Counted from the stretch's first letter, positions 45,667 to 54,155 are shown. The stretch: 64,000 nt of DNA from Bacteroidota bacterium (GCA_013285905.1 JABDGU010000001.1:18616-82615), one strand, 5' to 3'. Translations and numbers: made by a program. Notes: generated by a model from the sequence alone, not told the origin.

Positions 45667-47214
45667 ATGAAGACACAAGTGCTTATTGTTGGTGCCGGGC
45701 CTACGGGGCTCATGATGGCTTGCCAGTTGCAGCGCTGGGGCATTGATCTCATTATTATTGACGATAAAGAGACTACTACCAACCAATCAAGGGCCCTGGC
45801 AGTGCAGGCAAGAAGTGTGGAAATATTCCGCCAGATGGGCATGGCAGATAAAGCCGTAAAGCATGGCAGAAAAGCAAAAGCACTGAACCTGGTTGTAAAA
45901 GATAAAGTGCGCGGGCATATCGCTTTTGAAGGATTTGGGGAAGGCCTGAGCCCTTACCCCTATTTGCTAATGCTGGAGCAAAATAAAAATGAGGAGTTGC
46001 TGAATGAATACCTGGGTGAGCACGAGGTAAATGTGTTGTGGAAACATGCCTTGCTCAGTTTCACCGATAATACCAATGATATTACAGCAATAGTAAAGGA
46101 TGCGGAGGGGAAAAATATAGAAATACAGGCGCGGTATATTATTGGTGCAGATGGTGCCAAAAGCCTGGTTCGGCATCAATTAGATATGCCATTTGAGGGG
46201 GCCACTTATGAAAATGTATTTTTTGTAGCAGACACCAAAGTGCATTGGAAGCTACCACAGGATGATATTTCTATCATAATAAGTACAAAAACGTTTTCGG
46301 CCTTCTTCCCGATGGAGGGAGAATCGCGCTATAGGGTAGTGGGGACTATGCCTGAAAAGTTTACGGATGACGGCTCTGTGAAATTTGAAGATATACAAGA
46401 CACCGTGAAGATGCAGACGGATGTGCCTGTTTCTTTTTCTGATACTTCCTGGTTCTCTATCTACAGGGTGCACCATAGGGTGGTGCAGGAGTTCAGAAGG
46501 GGCAATGTTTTTTTGACCGGTGATGCAGCCCATGTGCATAGCCCCGTGGGCGCGCAGGGTATGAATACCGGCTTGCAGGATGCTTATAACCTTGCCTGGA
46601 AAATGGCCTGGGTATTGAAGGGCATTGCAGGCGAAGCTTTGTTAAACTCCTATAACGAGGAACGCCACAGAATTGCAAAACTGTTGGTGCAGAGTACAGA
46701 CAGGGCATTTAGCATAGTTATAAGTCCCAGTCCATGGGGTAAGTTTTTTAAGTTTCATATACTGCCATTCATGGCCCCGATACTTATGCGCCTTACGGCT
46801 TTTAAGACAATGATGTTTAAGTTCGTATCCCAGATAGCAGTTAAATATCCTAAAAGCAGTTTGTCCTGTGGCCGGAGCGGAAAGCTAAGGGCGGGCACCC
46901 GTTTCCCTTATTTCCATTGCCTGGCAGATGACGGAACAAGTTCTGAGTCTTTTGACTTCTTTAAAGAGACCGGCATTTACCTTATTACTTATAATATACC
47001 CGATGTGGAACTGAAATTGAATGCTGAGCTAAATATCTTTCAGTTCAGCATACCTTTCAATGAGACCAATAAAAATGCTTTGAAGGAAATTGGTTTTGGA
47101 GATTCTTTTGTATGCGTGGTGAGGCCGGATACCTATATTGGGTATATAGGGGATAAGTATGAGGCAGAGGCTATACAGAACTATTTGAGTAAGCAATTGT
47201 ATATAAAGGGGTAG
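45667..47214 (+). CDS. FAD-dependent monooxygenase (PHBH-fold)
   Basis: This 515-residue enzyme has the p-hydroxybenzoate hydroxylase fold: the FAD loop VGAGPTGLMMACQL at residues 7-20, the dual-binding motif GADGAKSLVR at about 160, and the second FAD motif GDAAHVHSPVGAQGMNTG at about 285. A C-terminal thioredoxin-like region (about 390-510) fits the MhpA/PheA class of aromatic hydroxylases. It would hydroxylate an aromatic substrate with NAD(P)H and oxygen. Neighbours do not reveal the substrate. The ATG 45667 is chosen over a TTG one codon upstream. Confidence 0.85.
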   Translation: MKTQVLIVGAGPTGLMMACQLQRWGIDLIIIDDKETTTNQSRALAVQARSVEIFRQMGMADKAVKHGRKAKALNLVVKDKVRGHIAFEGFGEGLSPYPYLLMLEQNKNEELLNEYLGEHEVNVLWKHALLSFTDNTNDITAIVKDAEGKNIEIQARYIIGADGAKSLVRHQLDMPFEGATYENVFFVADTKVHWKLPQDDISIIISTKTFSAFFPMEGESRYRVVGTMPEKFTDDGSVKFEDIQDTVKMQTDVPVSFSDTSWFSIYRVHHRVVQEFRRGNVFLTGDAAHVHSPVGAQGMNTGLQDAYNLAWKMAWVLKGIAGEALLNSYNEERHRIAKLLVQSTDRAFSIVISPSPWGKFFKFHILPFMAPILMRLTAFKTMMFKFVSQIAVKYPKSSLSCGRSGKLRAGTRFPYFHCLADDGTSSESFDFFKETGIYLITYNIPDVELKLNAELNIFQFSIPFNETNKNALKEIGFGDSFVCVVRPDTYIGYIGDKYEAEAIQNYLSKQLYIKG

Positions 47215-47297
47215 GTGTTGTTACCATACCTCTCCCATTGGGATTTTCCTTTTATCTTGTTACCTTAGTAAGGTTAATCCCCCTAAAGATTTGAGAA

Positions 47298-47951
47298 ATG
47301 AAAATTGTACAATGTTTGTTTCTTGTTGTTTTCTTTTCTGCAAGTATAAGTGCCTATCCTAGCAAACATATTAAGGGAGTTGTAGTTGATAGCAAGTATC
47401 CGGTAATTGGGGCTAACATTACGTTAAAGAATGAGAGTAAGGTCAAACATGCGGAAACTGACTTTGATGGAAATTTTCTTTTTAATATCGAGTCGAAACT
47501 TACAAGAATGCGGATCCTCGTTCAATATCCGGGGTACTACCCAATAGATACAATAATTGAAATGACAAAAAATGACACTTCTTTTTATAAGTTTATTTTG
47601 ACAGAGCAACCGCCTTTTAATTACTTAGCACACTACAATAAGAAGACAGCAATACACGATATAAAAAAGAAAAAATATCAAATTTTGCAAATCGGGTTAG
47701 TTTTTGCAGATGAAGCCAAAATAATGAGAAAGATCACACGTAAATATGGCTTTCAGTATTTGAATTTAGGTGATGTTGATAACAGTGGAGGAGAAATGGA
47801 GAAAGCGCAGAAAGAATATAATGATGTCGTGTATAAATATTTAGATGCGAAAAATAAGAAGGGTTGGGAGGAACAAATGCGAGGTGAAATAAATTCAGCG
47901 ATTAAAAAGCTAATTTATTCAAAGCATCCCGACGGCCAGATCAGCAAATAA
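47298..47951 (+). CDS. Carboxypeptidase-regulatory-like domain secreted protein
   Basis: This 217-residue protein has a signal peptide (KIVQCLFLVVFFSASISAY). Residues about 23-95 form a CarboxypepD_reg-like beta-sandwich (IKGVVVDSKYPVIGANITLK, then TDFDGNFLFNIE), as found at the N terminus of TonB-dependent receptors. The C-terminal half is helical and lysine-rich and unknown. No receptor barrel follows, so this is a stand-alone protein. Its start ATG lies in an AT-rich gap after the monooxygenase. Confidence 0.65.
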   Translation: MKIVQCLFLVVFFSASISAYPSKHIKGVVVDSKYPVIGANITLKNESKVKHAETDFDGNFLFNIESKLTRMRILVQYPGYYPIDTIIEMTKNDTSFYKFILTEQPPFNYLAHYNKKTAIHDIKKKKYQILQIGLVFADEAKIMRKITRKYGFQYLNLGDVDNSGGEMEKAQKEYNDVVYKYLDAKNKKGWEEQMRGEINSAIKKLIYSKHPDGQISK

Positions 47952-48029
47952 TTCTTTCCGTCCCAATCGACCTTCCTCGCCCCGCCTTTGTTGTAGCCCG
48001 CCCCGCCAACGGCGGTGGTATATAGGGCG

Positions 48030-48067
48030 GGCCTGTGTGCAGGCAATACCAACAAAATGCAGCATGG
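48030..48067. repeat. 38-bp direct repeat, left copy
   Basis: It matches 48809-48846 at 33 of 38 positions (consensus begins GGCCTGTRTGCARGYAATAC and continues CAACAAAATGCRGCATRG). The pair flanks the PIN toxin-antitoxin genes. Confidence 0.7.
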
Positions 48068-48074
48068 TGGAGTC

Positions 48075-48449
48075 TCAATACAACTTGATCCCCGGAATAA
48101 ACTTAAAATCTTTTTTGTTATAAGTAAACAATGGCAGTTTATACACGACACTCATAGCGCCAATAATTGCATCAGGTATTTGCAGATTATGTGATAGTTT
48201 ATAAACATTCACTAATTCCATCGCTTTTTCAGAAACCAATTCGTTGAAATGGATAATATTATATTGTTTTATCTTGTTTTCCATTGCCTTCAATTCTTTT
48301 TTGTTTTCCATGCCACGATATAACTCCATTACAGAAACAGAAGTGATCAGTACATTCTCATCACCAATAGTTTTTAATTCAGAAATAGTATCAGGCAGGT
48401 CTTGGAACAAGGAAATGAAAATATTGGTGTCGCAAATAACTAAACTCAT
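48075..48449 (-). CDS. PIN-domain toxin (VapC-type)
   Basis: This 124-residue PIN-domain ribonuclease carries the active-site acidic residues in LVICDTNIFISLF (Asp near residue 6), VMELYRGMEN and LQIPDAIIGAMSV. The second gene of the pair, it overlaps its antitoxin by 4 bp (ATGA). It differs clearly in sequence from the VapC at 35 kb. The start is ATG 48449; the longer in-frame form is not supported because it would run into the antitoxin. The pair lies between two 38-bp direct repeats. Confidence 0.85.
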   Translation of the reverse strand: MSLVICDTNIFISLFQDLPDTISELKTIGDENVLITSVSVMELYRGMENKKELKAMENKIKQYNIIHFNELVSEKAMELVNVYKLSHNLQIPDAIIGAMSVVYKLPLFTYNKKDFKFIPGIKLY

Positions 48450-48694
48450 AGCCTGTCGCCCCATGCCTTTTTACGAAGCCCAGCCAATGTAATATCTTTA
48501 TCTTTCCATATACCCGCAAGGGCAGTAATATCGGGGTTCTCGGCAAAGGCAATTGGCAAAGCAGCATCTTTCCCAATATTATTATCGTGTTTTTTTGTTT
48601 TGGGCTTTTCAACTACAAAATCAAAATATTTAGCAATGTCTTTGATGACTTGCAGTGCCTTGGCGCTTTTATATTTAATGATTACTTCAGGCAT
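48446..48694 (-). CDS. Antitoxin of the PIN toxin at 48 kb
   Basis: This 82-residue protein starts with a DUF2683-like antitoxin pattern (MPEVIIKYKSAKALQVIKDIA), an N-terminal strand followed by a helix, and has a C-terminal tail (ITLAGLRKKAWGDRL) that probably binds the toxin. The gene overlaps the toxin start by 4 bp. The ATG at 48694 is chosen over a TTG eight codons earlier. The lysine-rich middle (KPKTKKHDNN) is a likely flexible linker. Confidence 0.75.
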   Translation of the reverse strand: MPEVIIKYKSAKALQVIKDIAKYFDFVVEKPKTKKHDNNIGKDAALPIAFAENPDITALAGIWKDKDITLAGLRKKAWGDRL

Positions 48695-48808
48695 TTTCAA
48701 TGCTGTTTCTAATAGCAAATATAATTATTATTTCCTTCCCGGGGGAGTCTCGGTTTCGGACTCGCCCGCATCAGGGTGTTGAAGTTCATCGCATTCCGCC
48801 TTGCGGAT

Positions 48809-48846
48809 GGCCTGTATGCAAGTAATACCAACAAAATGCGGCATAG
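48809..48846. repeat. 38-bp direct repeat, right copy
   Basis: The partner of 48030-48067, lying in the 862-bp gene-free gap upstream of the toxin-antitoxin genes and directly beside dispersed repeat copy B. Confidence 0.7.
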
Positions 48847-48857
48847 CAAACCTTCAC

Positions 48858-49414
48858 TCACCTTGCCAGTTCTGCCTTACAGCCCATTAACCACTTAATA
48901 CCCGCTCCCATGGCTGCTTTGCAAGAAAAATTTGGATTCGCCTGCCTTGGTTTCGTACCTTTAGCACGAAATTGGGTACACACATTTCGTTTTATGTGCT
49001 TGCATCCTTTTTCATAAGCTCTTTGACATATTTTATATGCGGCCGATCTACCGGCATCTTCCTGACTCGCCTTGGGGCAGATGAAAATTCAGGTCTTTTG
49101 TAAACATTATATTAAATCTTCCTTGAGGATTCGGGCTTCACCAAATCAATATCGCCAGACAAAATCAGGACGAGGCAAATTGACACATTGACATACAAAA
49201 AAAGACACAAACCGGACATTTCGATAAAGTTAATAAAAGCTGATAATCAATTACTTATGCAAAAAACACTACAAAAAAATGTCCGGGTTTTAGAAAAATG
49301 TCCGCTCCCTATATTTTTATCCCACTATCACACAATGGGATAAAGAATGCCTGCCCGGCTGGATAGACGAGGATAAAGAAAGGATAAAGATGGGATAAAG
49401 AAAGGATAAAGAAA
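48858..49414 (-). repeat. Dispersed repeat, copy B (with GGATAAA iterons)
   Basis: This stretch has no convincing gene. Read on the minus strand from about 49063 to 48858 it matches copy A at 27771-27950 block by block. Further along, GGATAA recurs at 49338, 49371, 49382, 49393 and 49404, the last four exactly 11 bp apart, with GGATAG at 49361. Between core and iterons lies an inverted pair CGGACATTT/AAATGTCCG. On the minus strand one frame stays open for about 65 codons but lacks a start codon, so a decayed gene is possible. Confidence 0.65.
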
Positions 49415-49556
49415 TACCGGAAACAAACCGGAACTTTTCTTACAAGTATCAATTTCTTTTGCTGACAACTTGCTTTTCAAATACCGCCCTCGCTTATATA
49501 CCACCACATTATAATTTCTTTTTTATCTTATTATCTTTATTGAGTAATATACGATT

Positions 49557-50228
49557 GTGAACATAAAGCCTGTCTTTCTATTATTAATTTTCAATTCGAT
49601 TGTTCTAGGCAAATCTTTTGCACAGACAATAGACGATTCCCTAAATAATAAAGAGCAAACCTTAGTTATTAAAAGACAAGATAGTTTAAGGGAATTCTTT
49701 TTGTCTGATAACAAACTGCATCCAACAATTAAGTATTATATAAGCAATGCGTTGGTCTTATTAGAACAATTGACAGATTCAACAAAATTTAAAGTTTTAG
49801 GCGATATAAATTCCGATGGCAAAATAGATTCTGTATTTCTAATGCCCGAATTTTTTGAAAGCGATTTTGGAGAGTCCTTTACTTTCACAGATATTGCTCT
49901 ATCCAGGATTCAAACCGATGCAATGTGCAATCATCTTGACAACCTTTTTGTAATTGGCGATATAGATGAAGACGGCATTAAAGAAATAGGGCTTTATTAT
50001 TCATCATGCGTAAGTAGGTATAAAATGCTAAGAGTATATAGTTTTAAATCGGGTCATTGGAAAGAGGCCGGAAGTGTGGTTTTTGACATCGAATATCTTG
50101 AACCACCTATGGAAAAAAGAATCAAGAAGATAGCAAAAGGCAAATTTGCCATGCGGGAAATAACAGATACAGGAGCCCCTGATAGCATTGTTATTCATGA
50201 TAAATGGTTGAATTTTGAAATTAAGTAA
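49557..50228 (+). CDS. Secreted protein with calcium-binding-like loops, unknown
   Basis: This 223-residue protein begins at a GTG with a signal peptide (NIKPVFLLLIFNSIVLGKSFA). Two loops, GDINSDGKIDSVF and GDIDEDGIKEIGL, have the D-x-D/N-x-D-G pattern of calcium-binding or VCBS/FG-GAP repeats. The rest is mixed. The protein is periplasmic or surface exposed; the role is unknown. The next gene starts 11 bp after its stop, so the two are probably co-transcribed. No ATG start exists in frame nearby. Confidence 0.55.
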   Translation: MNIKPVFLLLIFNSIVLGKSFAQTIDDSLNNKEQTLVIKRQDSLREFFLSDNKLHPTIKYYISNALVLLEQLTDSTKFKVLGDINSDGKIDSVFLMPEFFESDFGESFTFTDIALSRIQTDAMCNHLDNLFVIGDIDEDGIKEIGLYYSSCVSRYKMLRVYSFKSGHWKEAGSVVFDIEYLEPPMEKRIKKIAKGKFAMREITDTGAPDSIVIHDKWLNFEIK

Positions 50229-50239
50229 GGACTCAAAGT

Positions 50240-51901
50240 ATGAATTTAACAAGCTCCACATCTTTGCGACTTTGCGTCTCAGCGGTTAAACTACCGTTTC
50301 TGACACTTTGCATATTCTTATGCCTTTCTTCCTGCAAAAACACCGATACCAACAATTCTAAAAAAGTCTTCCGTATCAATTACACGGCAGGGCTGGAGTC
50401 TATGGACCCTGCTTTTGCCAAAGAGCTGTATATAATGTGGACAGTACATGCGGTTTATAATACGCTTTTAGAAACGGACGATAAGCTGCGCCTTGTCCCC
50501 TCCCTTGCCAAACATTGGGATATAAGCCCTGACGGGCTTACCTATACCTTCTATATACGCAATGATGTGTATTTCCAGGATAATGACGTTTTTCCTGTGG
50601 GCAAAGGAAGGAGGATGGACGCACATGATGTGGTATATAGTTTCAATCGCATTATTGATCCTGTTACGGCATCGCCGGGCTCGTGGATATTTAACGGGCG
50701 GGTATCTGTGAGCCAGCCATTTACTGCTTTGAACGATAGCACTATGCAGCTGCACCTTGAAAAACCTTTCAGGCCACTGCTGCAAATGCTGACCATGCCT
50801 TATTGCTCTATAGTGCCGCATGAGGCTATAGAACATTGGGGCAAAGATTTTCGGGCACATCCCTGCGGCACAGGGCCTTTTATGTTTCACTACTGGGACG
50901 AGGGCAATACATTGGTGCTGCATCGCAATCCGCATTATTGGGAACATGATAGCAGCGGGGCATTGTTACCTTATATAGATGCTGTGCAGGTAAGTTTTTA
51001 TGATAGCAAAGCCACGGAGTTTTTTCTTTTTCTGCAACATAAGCTGGATTGGGTAAATGGCGTAGATGGCTCTTTTAAAGACCTGGTGATAGCAAAAGAC
51101 GGCAGCCTGAAAAAAGAATTTGCAGATAAATTCAATCTTAGCAAACAAACCTATTTCAACACCGAGTATATCGGTTTCCTTACCGATACTGCAAATCCAT
51201 TATTGAAGAATAATTCAATTGCAAATCCTTTGGTTCGCCGAGCTATCAACTATGCCATAGACCGCAATAAAATTGTTACCTATTTCCGCAATGGCATGGC
51301 CCTACCTGCTGCGGGTGGGTTTATCCCTGTTGCTATGCCCGGATACGACACAGCGCAGCGTTTCGGGTATAATTACGATCCACACATGGCAGCCGAATTG
51401 CTTGCAGAAGCCGGATATCCCGGAGGCAAAGGCCTTACTCCTTTCAAAGTCATCAGTCCCGATAACTGGACCGATATTTTAAATTTTATAGCTACGGAGC
51501 TGCAGGATGTCGGTATCCCCATGCAAGTAGAGGTTACCCAGGCAAATATCGTGAAGCAACAAATGGCACAGTCAAAAGCTGTCGCATTCCGCGGGCAATG
51601 GATAGCCGATTACCCTGATGCGGAGTCTTACCTTGTTTGTTTTAACAGTCATTACCCTGCGCCACCCAATTATACGCGATTCAGCAATGCACAGTATGAT
51701 AAGTGGTATGAGCAGAGCCTGAACATGCCTGATACCCTGCGCTGGCAGCTTTATCATAGCATGGATAGCCTTGCTATGAGCGCTGCACCGCTTGTACCTC
51801 TATACTACGAATACCTCATGCAATTCACCCAAAAGAATATTTCCGGCTTCGCCAGCACACCTATGAACCTGATAGATATTAAGAGGGTGCAAATGAAATA
51901 G
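50240..51901 (+). CDS. Peptide/nickel-type ABC transporter substrate-binding lipoprotein
   Basis: This 553-residue protein is a family 5 extracellular solute-binding protein (DppA/OppA type): TAGLESMDPAFAKELY at the start of the mature part, then LAKHWDISPDGLTYTFYIRNDV and the C-terminal lobe. A lipobox LSSC (about Cys32) anchors it. It binds peptides for an ABC importer, but no permease or ATPase gene is adjacent. The first 30 codons read through a sequence (CTTTGCGACTTTGCGTCTC) typical of a dispersed repeat, so the true start could be later. Confidence 0.85.
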   Translation: MNLTSSTSLRLCVSAVKLPFLTLCIFLCLSSCKNTDTNNSKKVFRINYTAGLESMDPAFAKELYIMWTVHAVYNTLLETDDKLRLVPSLAKHWDISPDGLTYTFYIRNDVYFQDNDVFPVGKGRRMDAHDVVYSFNRIIDPVTASPGSWIFNGRVSVSQPFTALNDSTMQLHLEKPFRPLLQMLTMPYCSIVPHEAIEHWGKDFRAHPCGTGPFMFHYWDEGNTLVLHRNPHYWEHDSSGALLPYIDAVQVSFYDSKATEFFLFLQHKLDWVNGVDGSFKDLVIAKDGSLKKEFADKFNLSKQTYFNTEYIGFLTDTANPLLKNNSIANPLVRRAINYAIDRNKIVTYFRNGMALPAAGGFIPVAMPGYDTAQRFGYNYDPHMAAELLAEAGYPGGKGLTPFKVISPDNWTDILNFIATELQDVGIPMQVEVTQANIVKQQMAQSKAVAFRGQWIADYPDAESYLVCFNSHYPAPPNYTRFSNAQYDKWYEQSLNMPDTLRWQLYHSMDSLAMSAAPLVPLYYEYLMQFTQKNISGFASTPMNLIDIKRVQMK

Positions 51902-52082
51902 CAATTTATGATTGTGTAAAATGCTCACATTAAGCATTTTAATTTGTTTGTTATTGAATTGTTAATCGGCTTAACAAACCCGTTAACAAATCAATCACTA
52001 AGTATTTTTATCCTGGATAATCAAAATAGCATATAGCTATTCTAAAATAAAGGAGAGAGGGAGTAATTAAAAACCTTAAAAA

Positions 52083-52436
52083 ATGGAACTCGTGAAAAAC
52101 GAACCAATTACTCTCAACCAGGCCACTGCCCTGTGCAACAGGTACCAGCACTTAAAGGGGAACGTCGTTATCAGCAACAAAGGCGATTTTGAAGTAATTG
52201 ATAGTATTGCTATTGCACCTTATAACAAATTGGACAAATTGCTTTTTTTCAAACTCTATAAAGAGATGAAAGATGCAACAAAAGCAATGGGCTTTTATAA
52301 TCAAGACCAATATGATGTGGTATTGATACTACGCGAATTGGTGCCTATTGGCGATTTCTATTATAAGATACTGGACCTGAATGAGTACCTGGAGAGTTCC
52401 GGTACAGCTAATGTAAGCGTTAGCAGTTATCAATAA
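52083..52436 (+). CDS. Small hypothetical protein
   Basis: This 117-residue soluble protein has no signal or membrane helix. The second half is rich in aromatic and acidic residues (FFKLYKEMKDATKAMGFYNQ ... YKILDLNEYLE). I do not recognise the family. It is followed after 48 bp by a small membrane protein on the same strand. Confidence 0.5.
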   Translation: MELVKNEPITLNQATALCNRYQHLKGNVVISNKGDFEVIDSIAIAPYNKLDKLLFFKLYKEMKDATKAMGFYNQDQYDVVLILRELVPIGDFYYKILDLNEYLESSGTANVSVSSYQ

Positions 52437-52484
52437 TCAATCATTTATCACCTTAAAACATAAAAACAAAAAGGCAGATCCAAT

Positions 52485-52853
52485 ATGCAAAAAAAGGTTT
52501 TCATATTTTCTATGGTATTAATTGGCCTTGTCTCATTGGTATATGCAGCGTGGTTAATGAGGCTGATGGATACAGGGCATTACTCTGCCTATTATATATA
52601 CCTCAGGTTTTTCCTTGTTGGCTGGGTAATATCATCTGTGATCATAGCTTTTATCGGTGATACGAAGAAAATAGGCGGGTTTAAGGCTTTTCTAATTTCG
52701 TTGTTCAACCCTGCCCTGGGCGCTATTATGGTATTAGCCTCTGAAAGTAAATCGGGTACGCATCTTATTAATGTTATTAATCACCAGGCAGGTCCCACTT
52801 TACCTAAGAGAAACAATAGCATAAAGCGATCTTCTTACACCCTGAATAGCTGA
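52485..52853 (+). CDS. Small two-helix membrane protein
   Basis: This 122-residue protein has a first helix (KKVFIFSMVLIGLVSLVYAA) and a second (YYIYLRFFLVGWVISSVIIAF), possibly a third short hydrophobic segment (GAIMVLASES), and a basic C-terminal tail. The family is unknown. Probably in operon with the gene 48 bp upstream. Confidence 0.5.
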   Translation: MQKKVFIFSMVLIGLVSLVYAAWLMRLMDTGHYSAYYIYLRFFLVGWVISSVIIAFIGDTKKIGGFKAFLISLFNPALGAIMVLASESKSGTHLINVINHQAGPTLPKRNNSIKRSSYTLNS

Positions 52854-52911
52854 TCGCTGGGCAATATGCTGAATAATGATGTAAATTTCTTTTAATTTAG
52901 AAAATAATTAC

Positions 52912-52996
52912 TATATTTGTAAGGCGGTTTTGGAAAAGATCGCATCGACCAACATATAGAGTCATAAGGGCGCTGTCCAGCGCCTTTATTTTTTTT
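52912..52996 (+). ncRNA. Candidate small RNA of about 70 nt
   Basis: An exact -7 box TATATTTG (52912-52919) is followed, with no open reading frame, by about 45 bases and then a strong terminator: an 11-bp stem (52964-52989) ATAAGGGCGCT/AGCGCCTTTAT with one G-U pair, a 4-base loop and a T run to about 52996. The predicted transcript begins near 52926 and ends near 52995. No clear TTTG at -33. It lies between a membrane-protein gene and a convergent small gene. It could instead be the terminator of the upstream pair, but the exact promoter box argues for a separate RNA. Confidence 0.5.
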
Positions 52997-52999
52997 AGC

Positions 53000-53221
53000 C
53001 TATTTTTTAGCTTTGCTTATAACAGTGATCTGGCTTTTCCCCTCCAGTGTTTTTACTTTTATATCATACCCCATTTCTGTAAGCAAGGCGGGGGTTTCAA
53101 GGTGCTTGTAATCAAATACCATGGCGAGGTGCTTATGTTTATTATACATTTCCTGCATGACCCCATTGATATATTCAGCCTCGCTACGAGGTGACGGAAA
53201 ATTATCCTCCTTTAATGCCAT
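53000..53221 (-). CDS. Small hypothetical protein
   Basis: This 73-residue protein has no signal. Sequence patterns: SEAEYINGVMQEMYNKHKHL and LTEMGYDIKVKTLEGKSQ. Family not recognised. It is convergent with the candidate small RNA and shares its terminator region. Confidence 0.45.
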   Translation of the reverse strand: MALKEDNFPSPRSEAEYINGVMQEMYNKHKHLAMVFDYKHLETPALLTEMGYDIKVKTLEGKSQITVISKAKK

Positions 53222-53528
53222 AATAGTCTGTTAGCTCACGAAAAATACACAATTCACTCAAATGTAACAATAATTATTTTATTGATTGCTTGTTTACAAT
53301 AAAATAAAATACGCAATAAAAATATGTAGGTAATTCTTTTATTATGGCATTTCTTGATGTTTGCCTGTACATACTATATTCCATCCCTCCCACGCCCCTA
53401 ATCCTTAATTGCTTGTTAAGCGCTTACAAACGGGGCGTTAAGCCATGCAAAATGTTTCTATGGACGTGTCCCCCATCGCATCTTTGCATCGTCAATAACG
53501 ACACAAACAAAAACAAACAAAACAAACA
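53222..53528. other. AT-rich gap upstream of the surface-protein gene
   Basis: A 307-bp region with no supported gene. CATCTTTG at about 53479, close to TAnnTTTG, may be the promoter of the gene at 53529, leaving a leader of about 40 bases rich in ACAAAC repeats. The 62-codon frame here was rejected. Confidence 0.45.
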
Positions 53529-54077
53529 ATGAAAAAAATTATCATTCTTTCCGCAGCAGTTTTAGGCTTCAACATGGCCGCTAACGCACAGGCAACTTCT
53601 TCTGCTAACCAGAATGTCGCTTTAAGCCTTTCTAACGCTATCGCTATCACTTTCGTTTCTACCGGAAACGCAACAGGGTCTGCCGTAAGCATTCCTTTCA
53701 CTACCGTTGCTGATTATTCAAGCGGTGTTACTTCAGCTGCTCAGCAATTGAAAGTACAATCTAACAAAGCTTTTAATCTTACAGTTAACGCTAACGCGGC
53801 TAGCTTCACCTACTCAGGTTCTACCACTCCTGCTCCTACAATGCCAGTAAGCGGTGTTCTTGCAGCACAGGTTACTGCAAACGGAACAGGCGGAACAGTT
53901 GCATCAGCTTTCAACAGCGCTTATGGTGGCTTAACCAGCACTGCACAGAGCTTAATATCTGCTTGTGCTAATGGCGGTAACCAGACTTTTTCAGTACAAT
54001 ATCAAGCTACACCGGGTTTCGCTTACCCAGCAGGTACTTATACTACTAACGTAGTGTACACTGCTACACAGCCATAA
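53529..54077 (+). CDS. Probable abundant secreted surface protein
   Basis: This 182-residue protein has a signal peptide (KKIIILSAAVLGFNMAANA). The mature part is almost all small and hydroxyl residues (Ala, Ser, Thr, Gly, Asn) in short beta-strands, and ends in the pattern YPAGTYTTNVVYTAT, similar to the last strand of fimbrial or DUF4402-type surface proteins. Codon choice is unusual: Asn is mostly AAC, Ile ATC and Phe TTC, unlike the rest of the window, as in very highly expressed genes. A strong terminator follows. It is probably a major surface or extracellular fibre protein. Confidence 0.6.
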   Translation: MKKIIILSAAVLGFNMAANAQATSSANQNVALSLSNAIAITFVSTGNATGSAVSIPFTTVADYSSGVTSAAQQLKVQSNKAFNLTVNANAASFTYSGSTTPAPTMPVSGVLAAQVTANGTGGTVASAFNSAYGGLTSTAQSLISACANGGNQTFSVQYQATPGFAYPAGTYTTNVVYTATQP

Positions 54078-54104
54078 TTTCGGATCTTTTCCATGCTTAT
54101 AGTT

Positions 54105-54132
54105 AAGAGCCTCCACAAGGGGCTCTTTTTTT
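54105..54132 (+). terminator. Terminator of the surface-protein gene
   Basis: Stem AAGAGCC/GGCTCTT with a 9-base loop and a run of seven T bases, 28 bp after the stop. Confidence 0.85.
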
Positions 54133-54155
54133 ATTAAGCAATTCTATAAATATCC

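Noticed and set aside
53344..53532. 62-codon frame before the surface-protein gene
   Set aside because: Its end is the poly-ACAAAC leader and it overlaps the ATG of the real gene; composition and context do not support it.
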